A stretch of DNA of 5,882 bases from Candidatus Aerophobota bacterium (GTDB lineage Bacteria; Aerophobota; Aerophobia; Aerophobales; AE-B3A): contig JAUWRE010000075.1 of NCBI GenBank assembly GCA_030610725.1, positions 1-5,882 on the forward strand, read 5' to 3'. This document shows positions 1 to 5,882 of this stretch, piece by piece; positions within the stretch are counted from its first letter, which is position 1; every line of letters starts with the position of its first letter. Position numbers and translations under genes: made by a program. The notes beneath the pieces are model-generated. The model ran no database searches, was not told where the DNA came from, and saw nothing but the letters and a program-made list of their open reading frames with translations.

Positions 1-1
1 A

Positions 2-649
2 ATTAAACACTCAAATCTAAGTCAGAGAATATACGAAATCCTTAAAGACCAAATCATTAATGAAGAATTAGGGCCTGGTGAACGATTACTGGATGATAAG
101 CTAGCTTCTTCCTTTGGAGTAAGTCGAACGCCAGTAAGAGAAGCCTTAACCAGATTAACTAGTGAGGGCCTGGTAGAGATTACTCCTCGCAGCGGAGTGT
201 ATGTAAAGAAATTAACCAAGAAAGACGTCGAAGAGATTTATAAAATCAGGAAAGTTTTGGAGGGTTTGGCTGCTAGGGAAGCAACTCCTATCATTGACGA
301 TAATAAACTGGGGCAACTCAATCTTCTTCTTAAGAAGGCGAAACGTTCTCTAAATAGCAATGACTGTCAACCTTACATAGATTTTGACGTTGCACTACAT
401 GACTCAATTCTGAAGAATTGTCAGAGTAGCAGATTGTACAGTATTATCACCAATCTTAACAGCCTCATTCACGTATTCAGAGTACGGGTAGCAAGAAATA
501 AGGAGAAAGCAAGGCAAGCTCTAAATGAACATGAGGCTATCTTAAATGCCATAAAGGCAAGAGATCCAAAAAAAGCTGAAAAAGTAATGATGGAACATAT
601 TGAAAAGTCTAAAGAATATATCTTCACTAACTTCGGATTTTTGAAGTAA
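2..649 (+). CDS. GntR-family transcriptional regulator, FadR/FCD subfamily (5' partial)
   Basis: This is a DNA-binding regulator with an N-terminal winged helix-turn-helix and a C-terminal FCD ligand-binding domain. The reading frame is open from base 2 to the TAA at 647-649, giving 215 visible residues. The family usually has about 215-240, so only a few N-terminal residues and the start codon are missing. The GTG at 197 cannot be the start because it codes for a Val inside the wing. Visible residues 1-70 hold the GntR signature: a PGERL turn, LASSFGVSRTPVREAL (recognition helix region), EGLVEITPRSGVYV (wing). Residues from about 73 form the FCD domain. Its four usual metal ligands are all present: Asp129 and His133 (FDVALHD), His177 (EHEAIL) and His199 (MMEHI), so a metal-bound carboxylate-type effector is plausible. 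It precedes the catabolic genes on the same strand by 95 bases and is inferred to control them. The effector and operator are not identified. Confidence 0.93.
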   Translation: MKHSNLSQRIYEILKDQIINEELGPGERLLDDKLASSFGVSRTPVREALTRLTSEGLVEITPRSGVYVKKLTKKDVEEIYKIRKVLEGLAAREATPIIDDNKLGQLNLLLKKAKRSLNSNDCQPYIDFDVALHDSILKNCQSSRLYSIITNLNSLIHVFRVRVARNKEKARQALNEHEAILNAIKARDPKKAEKVMMEHIEKSKEYIFTNFGFLK

Positions 650-744
650 TTCACTTTAGCTCTCTTCTTAGACTATATAAAACCTACTCGAGAGAAAATT
701 TATACAGCCAGGGAAGCTTTGAATTTCACTAAGAAAACGATATT

Positions 745-1779
745 ATGAAAGCAATTGTAAAATACAAAAAAGGTGATGGTTTTGTTGAGCTAGGAGAAGT
801 TACGAGGCCAGTAATTGATAGTGAAGAAGTTCTCATTGAGGTAAAGGCAGCCGGAATTTGTGGAACTGATATTCATATTCTTCATGATGAGTTCAAGTAT
901 TTTCCACCAGTAATTATGGGTCATGAATTTTCGGGAGAGATTGTTGAGGTAGGCGAGAAGGTTAAAGAATGGAAGGTAGGAGAGCGAGTAGTCGCAGAAC
1001 CTCATACAGGTGCCTGCAGGGTATGCCGACTTTGCAGAACAGGAAACCATCAGATTTGTTCAAAGAAAAGGCCAATTGGATCAGGGCAAGATGGTGCCTT
1101 TGCCAAATTTATAAAAGTGCCTTCCTGGCTACTACATAGAATTCCTGAAGAGGTTTCTTTTGAAGAAGCTGCTCTTACCGAGCCTACGGCTATCTGTGTT
1201 CATTGCATCTTAGAAAAAACAGGAATAGAGACAGGTGACTTCGTAGTCATATTAGGCCCTGGGCCGATTGGGCTACTAGCTGCTCAGGTTGTTAAGAATG
1301 CAGGTACCTCTTATGTTCTTATAACTGGCACTTCCAAGGATATAAACCCTCGATTGAAGATTGCTGGTGAATTAGGCGTAGATTACATCCTTAACGTCGA
1401 TAAAGAAGACCCTATTTCTAAAGTAAGAGAGCTAACTAATGGTGAAGGAGCAGATGTGGTTGTAGAAGCATCAGGCTCACCTTCAGCTATCAATCAGGCT
1501 TTTCAGATGGTAAGGCGAGGAGGACGGATTTCAGCTCTGGGAATGACAAAGGAAGAAAAAGTAGAGATACCCTGGAATATGGGGATAATGAAAGGAATTC
1601 AGATAACTCTTCCTTTTAGTTCTGGCTATACCAGTTGGGAGAAGGCTTTACATCTAATCGCCTCCAAAAAGACCAATGTGAATAGCCTTATTACCCATTG
1701 TTTCCCCTTGGGAGATTGGTCAAAAGCCTTTAGTTTAGTGACGAAGGGTCAGGCGATAAAAGCACTTCTGATTCCCTAA
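745..1779 (+). CDS. Zinc-dependent medium-chain alcohol/polyol dehydrogenase
   Basis: This 344-residue cytosolic oxidoreductase belongs to the zinc MDR family (sorbitol/threonine dehydrogenase-like) and should interconvert a secondary alcohol or polyol with its ketone using NAD(P). Likely catalytic zinc ligands are Cys39 (GICGTDIH), His60-Glu61 (GHEFSGEIVEVG) and possibly Glu146 (LTEPTA). A structural zinc site is complete: Cys91, Cys94, Cys97, Cys105 in C-x2-C-x2-C-x7-C spacing. The Rossmann fold has GPGPIG at 171-176. The second strand ends in ITGTS (193-197), where NAD-specific members usually carry an acidic residue; Gly195 there leaves the cofactor open. Length is normal for the family. 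The MKAIVK start is typical, and an in-frame stop at 730-732 with no ATG between excludes a longer form beginning with ATG. There is no clear Shine-Dalgarno sequence before this ATG, unlike the three downstream genes. Its substrate is unknown; the neighbours suggest a sugar, sugar alcohol or deoxysugar derivative. Confidence 0.93.
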   Translation: MKAIVKYKKGDGFVELGEVTRPVIDSEEVLIEVKAAGICGTDIHILHDEFKYFPPVIMGHEFSGEIVEVGEKVKEWKVGERVVAEPHTGACRVCRLCRTGNHQICSKKRPIGSGQDGAFAKFIKVPSWLLHRIPEEVSFEEAALTEPTAICVHCILEKTGIETGDFVVILGPGPIGLLAAQVVKNAGTSYVLITGTSKDINPRLKIAGELGVDYILNVDKEDPISKVRELTNGEGADVVVEASGSPSAINQAFQMVRRGGRISALGMTKEEKVEIPWNMGIMKGIQITLPFSSGYTSWEKALHLIASKKTNVNSLITHCFPLGDWSKAFSLVTKGQAIKALLIP

Positions 1780-1833
1780 TTTGAAGCAGGAAATAAGTGG
1801 GGAATCTTCCAGAACATATTGGATAATCTGAAA

Positions 1834-1848
1834 ATTAGTTTTTGGCAA
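1834..1848 (+). promoter_or_regulatory. Candidate shared upstream element, copy 1 (ATTAGTT-N3-GGCAA)
   Basis: ATTAGTT and GGCAA, separated by three bases (TTT), end 27 bases before the ATG of the isomerase-like gene. The same two blocks with the same gap recur before the AOR gene. The element lies in the 96-base spacer after the dehydrogenase gene. It does not form a recognisable sigma-70 or sigma-54 promoter with nearby sequence, so an operator or other conserved leader element is inferred. Support rests on the recurrence alone. Confidence 0.3.
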
Positions 1849-1861
1849 TACTTAATAACAC

Positions 1862-1869
1862 GGAAGGAG
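1862..1869 (+). promoter_or_regulatory. Shine-Dalgarno sequence that sets the isomerase-like gene start
   Basis: GGAAGGAG ends six bases before the ATG at 1876. It lies inside the longer open frame that begins at TTG 1819, and no comparable sequence precedes that TTG. This supports ATG 1876 as the start and makes the 19-residue extension unlikely to be translated. Confidence 0.8.
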
Positions 1870-1875
1870 AAAAGC

Positions 1876-3216
1876 ATGTCTGTTAATTTTAGAAAGCCAA
1901 GAATTGGATTTGTCAATCTTATTTTATCCTTTCTTAAAGGACAAGATAAGGCAGTAGAGCTATCCAGGGGAATAGTAGATTATTTAGAAAAAGAGTTAGG
2001 CGTTGAGGTGATTGAGTTTTCCCAGCCTGTTGCCCAAAGATCTGAGGCTAAACAGGCATGGATGAGGTTTAAAGCAGAAAATGTAGATGCTGTTATCCTC
2101 TTTAATGGTACCTTCAATACTGGTGAGCTAACAGCAGAAATTATTAGGAACCTGGATTGTCCTTTCGCTTTGTGGGGATTGGGGGAGCTGGCACTGGAAA
2201 CCAGGGACTTTTCAGGGTCAATGGTAGCGGTAATGGCAGCCGGGACTATTTTTAAGAATTTTGACAAAGAATTTACATTTATATACGGCACTATAAAGGA
2301 AGAAGAGGCAAAAAAGAGAGTTGGTCTTTTTGTAAACACAATTAGAGCTATTGCTTATTTAAAGGAAGCTACGGTTGCGGTTATCGGAATGAGACCCGAC
2401 GGTTTTCAAATCTCTAGTGCTGATGAGTTAGCGATTAAAAAAATATTGGGAACTGAAATTATCAATGTTTCTACCTATACCTTTAGCAAAATAGTGAAGG
2501 GTATAAGTGAAAAAGATGTAGATTCTGATATAGAGATTCAAAAAGAGATTTTTGATGTCAATCCCAATGACTTACCTGGTGTTAGAGGTATCAGCAGGAT
2601 GTACCTGGCGCTAAAGAAAATGGTTAAGGAGAAAAACATCCAGGCTTATGCTCCAGAGTGCTGGCCAGAGTTTAGAGATGTAGACGAAACTCCCTTTTGT
2701 CCGGCAAACTCCCGTATGACTGTCCAAGGAGTTATGGCTTCCTGCGAATGTGATATAGACGGTGCCTTAACTATGATGTTAGGATATGCTCTTACAGGAA
2801 ATTCTGTATTCTTTGCTGATTTTGTGAATTTTATCCAGGATAATAACACTGTTTTGTTCTGGCATTGTGGCAATGCACCTCATGACTTAGCTACCTCAAA
2901 GCCGGTCTGTCAGAGAATATTCGGTGGTTTATCAACAAGCTGCGTTTTAAAGAGCGGAGTTGTAACTGTCTATAGATTAAACTCCATTAAAGGTCAATTT
3001 ATGCTACATGTGGGGAGAGGAAATGCTATTGAAGCAGAGCCTGTGTTAAAAGGGAGCAATATATCTGTGAGGGTGAGGGGTGGAAACAGGGAATTTGTTG
3101 AATCCTTATTAGAAAATGGTATTCCTCATCACAACGCTATCGTCTATGGAGATATTGCTGAAGAGTTGAAAGAGTTTGCCAAGTTAATGGGAATTCCCAT
3201 TGTGATTTGTTCTTGA
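1876..3216 (+). CDS. L-fucose isomerase-like protein (FucI/AraA-type fold), substrate unknown
   Basis: This 446-residue protein resembles the fucose/arabinose isomerase-like group, which catalyse metal-dependent aldose-ketose interconversion in the cytosol. Candidate active-site motifs are CWPEF with Glu265, CECDIDGALTMM with Glu291/Asp293, FWHCGNAPHDLA with His330, MLHVGRG with His378, and a C-terminal PHHNAIVYGD with His418-His419. The acidic-plus-histidine set is consistent with a Mn2+-type site, but matching each residue to E. coli FucI needs an alignment. It is shorter than FucI itself (about 590 residues), as is usual for this isomerase-like group. The ATG at 1876 is preferred because GGAAGGAG sits six bases upstream. 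A TTG at 1819 would add 19 residues but has no Shine-Dalgarno sequence. The gene lies 96 bases after the dehydrogenase and 82 before the ALDH, all on one strand. It might be a true isomerase for a deoxy- or modified sugar, or a relative with changed chemistry. Family call is firm; substrate is not. Confidence 0.85.
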   Translation: MSVNFRKPRIGFVNLILSFLKGQDKAVELSRGIVDYLEKELGVEVIEFSQPVAQRSEAKQAWMRFKAENVDAVILFNGTFNTGELTAEIIRNLDCPFALWGLGELALETRDFSGSMVAVMAAGTIFKNFDKEFTFIYGTIKEEEAKKRVGLFVNTIRAIAYLKEATVAVIGMRPDGFQISSADELAIKKILGTEIINVSTYTFSKIVKGISEKDVDSDIEIQKEIFDVNPNDLPGVRGISRMYLALKKMVKEKNIQAYAPECWPEFRDVDETPFCPANSRMTVQGVMASCECDIDGALTMMLGYALTGNSVFFADFVNFIQDNNTVLFWHCGNAPHDLATSKPVCQRIFGGLSTSCVLKSGVVTVYRLNSIKGQFMLHVGRGNAIEAEPVLKGSNISVRVRGGNREFVESLLENGIPHHNAIVYGDIAEELKEFAKLMGIPIVICS

Positions 3217-3298
3217 TAAAGCAGGTTCGGCCTTTTTATTTTTGTAGGTAAAAAAATGTTGATAAGCATAATATAAAAGGATAAAGGGAGGTTTTCCA

Positions 3299-4783
3299 AT
3301 GCAAAAGTTTAAATTTCTTATAAATAATGAGTGGGTTGATGCTTCAAGCGGTAAAACATATCAAGTTCTCGATCCTTCCAAAAACGAGCCTATTGCAGAG
3401 GTTGCTTTAGCTGATAAAGAAGATGTTGATCGGGCTGTCAAGGCGGCAAGAGAGGCTTTCAATAAGGGGGTTTGGTCTGAACTCGATGGGGATGAAAGGG
3501 CTGAGTATATGCTAAAGGCTGCTGAGTTGATGAGAAAAAGAACTAAAGAATTAGCAAAGTGGGAGACACTTGAGTGTGGGAAACCTATTAGTGAATCAGA
3601 AGATATAGACATGCCCTATTCAATTAGAGCTATGGAATACTTTGCTAACCAGGCAAGAGAAATCAAAGGAGAAGTCATACCTATCCCTGGTGGCTATGCT
3701 TTCGATTATGTAACCTATGAACCTTATGGCGTAGTTGGATCTATAGTCCCCTGGAATTTTCCCCTACATCTGGCAACCAGAACATTATGTCCTGCAGTTG
3801 CCACCGGGAATAGTGTTGTTTTAAAACCTTCTTCTTTCACTCCCATCACCGCGATTCTTCTGGGAGAAATAATCCTAGAGGCTGGTTTCCCACCAGGTGT
3901 GGTTAACATAATTTCTGGGCCAGGAGATACTGCTGGTAATGCCATGTTATCTCATCCGGATATTAATATGATATCATTTACCGGATCATTAGAAGTTGGG
4001 CGAAAGGTTCTTGAGGCATCAGCTAAACCAAGAATAAAAAAAGTAATTCTTGAGTTAGGAGGAAAGGGACCTTTCATAGCAGAAGCTGACTGTAATATTG
4101 ATGGTGCTGTTAATTCATTAATTGTAGGTTTTTGCCTGGAGCAGGGCGAAGTTTGTTGTGCTTCAACGCGGCTGTTTTTACATGAGAAAATCTACAAGGA
4201 ATTTATGGAAAAGCTAGTTGCCAGAGCAAAAAGCTTAAAACTGGGTGAGACTATGGACCCCACCACTCAAATGGGAGCATTAATAAGCAGAACCCAGCTA
4301 GAAAAGGTAGACGGTTGTGTCAAGGAAGCAATCAGAGATGGGGCAAAACTGGTATGTGGGGGTGAAAAGCTCAATGTATCTCCTTTTAATAAAGGTAATT
4401 ACTATAAACCAACCATTCTGGAAAATGTGACCAATGATATGAGATGTGCCCAAGAGGAGATCTTTGGCCCAGTCTTGGTGGTGATAAGGTATAAAGAACT
4501 TGAAGAAGCTATCAAACAGGCAAACGATACAGTTTATGGTTTGGCAGCTACCATTTGGAGCGAGAATATAAAAACACTCTACTGGGCAGCTAAAAAATTG
4601 GATGCCGGTACAGTATGGATGAATACAAATGTGATGTCCAAAATTGAGGCTCCTTATGGAGGAAACAAAGATAGTGGCTTAGGAAGAGAAGATGGAACGA
4701 TAGGATTAAAAGAATATCTAAAGGTTAAAAATAACATTCTTTTTGTGGGAAAAGAATATGATAATTTCTATGATTTCAAATAA
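3299..4783 (+). CDS. NAD(P)-dependent aldehyde dehydrogenase (ALDH superfamily)
   Basis: This 494-residue soluble enzyme should oxidise an aldehyde to its carboxylic acid with NAD(P)+. The whole ALDH fold is present at normal length. Key residues seen are Asn153 in PWNFP (oxyanion hole), Lys176 in LKPSS (cofactor), FTGS at 227-230, Glu252 in LELGG (general base), nucleophile Cys286 in EQGEVCC, and Glu387/Phe389 in EEIFGP (cofactor ribose and nicotinamide). Ser179 occupies the place, three residues after Lys176, where NAD-preferring members often have Glu; this may permit NADP+. Glu281 replaces the Asn common in the NQG motif before the nucleophile. AAAGGGAGG lies seven bases before the ATG, which supports the start. 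The gene sits between the isomerase-like gene and the AOR, so its natural aldehyde probably comes from the same sugar or polyol route; lactaldehyde or glycolaldehyde are possibilities by analogy with fucose catabolism, not shown by the sequence. The exact ALDH subfamily cannot be assigned. Confidence 0.95.
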   Translation: MQKFKFLINNEWVDASSGKTYQVLDPSKNEPIAEVALADKEDVDRAVKAAREAFNKGVWSELDGDERAEYMLKAAELMRKRTKELAKWETLECGKPISESEDIDMPYSIRAMEYFANQAREIKGEVIPIPGGYAFDYVTYEPYGVVGSIVPWNFPLHLATRTLCPAVATGNSVVLKPSSFTPITAILLGEIILEAGFPPGVVNIISGPGDTAGNAMLSHPDINMISFTGSLEVGRKVLEASAKPRIKKVILELGGKGPFIAEADCNIDGAVNSLIVGFCLEQGEVCCASTRLFLHEKIYKEFMEKLVARAKSLKLGETMDPTTQMGALISRTQLEKVDGCVKEAIRDGAKLVCGGEKLNVSPFNKGNYYKPTILENVTNDMRCAQEEIFGPVLVVIRYKELEEAIKQANDTVYGLAATIWSENIKTLYWAAKKLDAGTVWMNTNVMSKIEAPYGGNKDSGLGREDGTIGLKEYLKVKNNILFVGKEYDNFYDFK

Positions 4784-4803
4784 AGGGTCGGTAGGTAATG
4801 TTT

Positions 4804-4818
4804 ATTAGTTGCCGGCAA
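4804..4818 (+). promoter_or_regulatory. Candidate shared upstream element, copy 2, containing a perfect palindrome
   Basis: ATTAGTT and GGCAA, separated by GCC, end 26 bases before the AOR start codon. Bases 4809-4818 form the perfect 10-base palindrome TTGCCGGCAA, the kind of symmetry a dimeric repressor such as a GntR protein could bind. The copy before the isomerase-like gene keeps the right half (GGCAA) but not the left (TTTTT instead of TTGCC). Operator function is inferred only. Confidence 0.3.
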
Positions 4819-4844
4819 ACGTCTTATATAATAAAAGGAGAGTT

Positions 4845-5882
4845 ATGAAAGGGTTCTACAACAAGATATTGAATATTGATTTGGTTAGAAGAAGATTCTG
4901 GATTGAAGAGATTTCCGACGATATCCTGGAAGCTGTTTTAGGAGGTAGGGGTTTGGGGGCTTACCTCTTATGGAAAAATCTGAAGAAAGATACAGTCCCA
5001 TTATCTCCCGCGAATGTACTTATCTTCACCGTAGGGCCCACTACCGGAACAAAAATGATGGGTGCAAGTAGATATGGAGTATTCACTAAATCTCCTCAGA
5101 CTCATTTTTTTGCTGATTCCTATTCTGGTGGTTATGTTGCACCTCAGATAAAGAGGTGCGGATATGATGCTATTATAATCAGGGAAGCCTCAGATTCCCC
5201 TTTATATCTGGAAGTCTCAGATAGAGATATAAAATTTCATTCAGCCAGGCATTTGTGGGGTAAGGATACTTATGAAACAGAGAATAAGGTCTTAAAGGAA
5301 GTTAACATACCTGGAGCACAGGCAGTGGTGATAGGACCGGCAGGTGAGAAAATGGTGGTATTTGCCTGTATAAAAAATAACCAGTGGAGGAGTGCAGGTA
5401 GATGTGGCATGGGAGCAGTAATGGGCTCAAAGAAGCTAAAAGCCATTGTCTTTCATGGAAATAAGAGTTCTTCCTTAGCAGATGAAAATTTATTAAACAA
5501 ATATGTCCAATCTTTGGTTAAAAAGGGCAAAGAGGACCCGGGAGTGGCAGCTTACAGAAAATATGGAACTGCTCAGATGGTAGCTATAGTCAATAATGCA
5601 AAAGCCTGGCCTACAGAATACTGGTCCAAAGGAAGATTCAAAGACTGGCAAAAGATAAGTGCAGATTACTTAATAGATAATTTCAAAGTGAAATCTCATT
5701 CTTGCTATAGATGCTTTTTTGCCTGTGGAAAACTCACAGAAGTATTAAAAGGAAGACATAAGGGTTTAAAAATCGAAGGGCCTGAGCATGAAACTATCTA
5801 TGCTTTGGGAGGATTATGCAAAATAAATGAGCTGGAAGAGATTGCCTATTTTAATGATATCTGTGATAGGGTGGGCATAGAT
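4845..5882 (+). CDS. Aldehyde:ferredoxin oxidoreductase, tungsten-type AOR family (3' partial)
   Basis: The frame opens at ATG 4845, four bases after AAAAGGAG, and stays open to the window edge, giving 346 of the roughly 600-640 residues usual for the family. AOR enzymes oxidise aldehydes to acids, passing electrons to ferredoxin through a [4Fe-4S] cluster and a tungsten (or molybdenum) bis-pyranopterin site. The N-terminal domain shows LGGRGLGAYLLW (32-43), the cofactor-binding run GPTTGTKMMGASRYGVFTK (64-82), GGYVAPQIKRCGYDAIII (95-112), and AGRCGMGAVMGSKKLKAI (184-201). Cluster ligands Cys287, Cys290, Cys294 (C-x2-C-x3-C) match the spacing of Pyrococcus furiosus AOR; the fourth Cys would lie beyond the window. 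GPEHET at 312-317 follows, with His315 where Tyr is common. The gene starts 61 bases after the ALDH. It probably oxidises the same or a related aldehyde, or runs in reverse to reduce an acid. Which AOR subtype it is cannot be settled from the N-terminal half. Confidence 0.95.
   Translation, partial: MKGFYNKILNIDLVRRRFWIEEISDDILEAVLGGRGLGAYLLWKNLKKDTVPLSPANVLIFTVGPTTGTKMMGASRYGVFTKSPQTHFFADSYSGGYVAPQIKRCGYDAIIIREASDSPLYLEVSDRDIKFHSARHLWGKDTYETENKVLKEVNIPGAQAVVIGPAGEKMVVFACIKNNQWRSAGRCGMGAVMGSKKLKAIVFHGNKSSSLADENLLNKYVQSLVKKGKEDPGVAAYRKYGTAQMVAIVNNAKAWPTEYWSKGRFKDWQKISADYLIDNFKVKSHSCYRCFFACGKLTEVLKGRHKGLKIEGPEHETIYALGGLCKINELEEIAYFNDICDRVGID

Noticed and set aside
197..649. A shorter regulator gene starting at GTG 197
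   Set aside because: The frame is open upstream to base 2 and encodes the full winged helix-turn-helix; the GTG is the Val of the GVYV wing motif.
650..681. Promoter with TTCACT and TATATA/TATAAA before the dehydrogenase
   Set aside because: Matches are four of six for the -35 and spacing is 18-20; this is expected by chance in AT-rich sequence. A promoter may exist here but the sequence does not establish it.
1255..1265. GGCCC/GGGCC inverted repeat in the dehydrogenase gene
   Set aside because: It results from codons for the conserved GPGPIG cofactor motif.
1842..1857. Sigma-54 or sigma-70 promoter around TTGGCA before the isomerase-like gene
   Set aside because: TTGGCA resembles a -35 box or a -24 element, but no -10 box at 17 bases and no GC-type -12 element at the required distance follows.
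1819..1875. N-terminal extension of the isomerase-like protein from TTG 1819
   Set aside because: There is no Shine-Dalgarno sequence before the TTG, while GGAAGGAG sits six bases before ATG 1876; the added residues do not look like part of the fold.
3218..3245. Terminator-like hairpin plus T-run after the isomerase-like gene
   Set aside because: The stem AGG/CCT around TTCGG has only three good pairs before a mismatch; the T-rich tail alone does not make a rho-independent terminator.
3769..3781. Hairpin TCTGG-CAA-CCAGA inside the ALDH gene
   Set aside because: It lies in well-conserved coding sequence right after PWNFP and is explained by the protein; a 5-bp stem is common by chance.
790..3945. 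Minus-strand open frames of 60-120 codons opposite the dehydrogenase, isomerase-like and ALDH genes
   Set aside because: They overlap conserved genes, have low-complexity Ser/Leu-rich translations without family motifs, and are antisense shadows.
4827..4832. A perfect TATAAT before the AOR gene as a promoter -10 box
   Set aside because: No acceptable -35 box lies 16-18 bases upstream, and transcription would start inside the Shine-Dalgarno sequence, removing the ribosome site. An AT-rich leader is the simpler reading.

Overview
The window holds five genes, all on the + strand and in one row. In order they are a FadR-type GntR regulator (cut at its 5' end by the window edge), a zinc-dependent medium-chain alcohol/polyol dehydrogenase, an L-fucose-isomerase-like protein, an NAD(P)-dependent aldehyde dehydrogenase, and the first 346 codons of a tungsten-type aldehyde:ferredoxin oxidoreductase (AOR), which runs off the 3' edge. 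The spacers are 95, 96, 82 and 61 bases. No RNA gene, mobile element, CRISPR array or convincing rho-independent terminator was seen.

The organism is most likely an anaerobic, low-to-moderate GC bacterium. The AOR implies ferredoxin-based anaerobic metabolism and tungsten or molybdenum cofactor chemistry. Purine-rich Shine-Dalgarno sequences (GGAAGGAG, AAAGGGAGG, AAAAGGAG) lie 4-7 bases before three of the starts, and arginine is often coded by AGA/AGG. This fits clostridia-like Firmicutes or uncultured anaerobic sediment or thermophile lineages, but the window does not settle the taxon.

The gene set looks like a catabolic cassette for a sugar, deoxysugar or polyol. The regulator probably senses a small carboxylate or sugar acid. 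The dehydrogenase interconverts alcohol and ketone (or aldehyde), and the isomerase-like protein interconverts aldose and ketose. Two chemically different enzymes, ALDH (NAD(P)+) and AOR (ferredoxin), could then oxidise an aldehyde to an acid. No aldolase, kinase or transporter is visible, so the substrate cannot be named.

The points most worth a second look are the paired aldehyde-oxidising enzymes with different electron acceptors, a gapped sequence (ATTAGTT-N3-GGCAA) that recurs at nearly the same distance before the isomerase-like gene and the AOR gene, and the uncertain substrate of the isomerase-like protein. This looks like an uncharacterised combination of known families; nothing in the window is clearly a new class of system.
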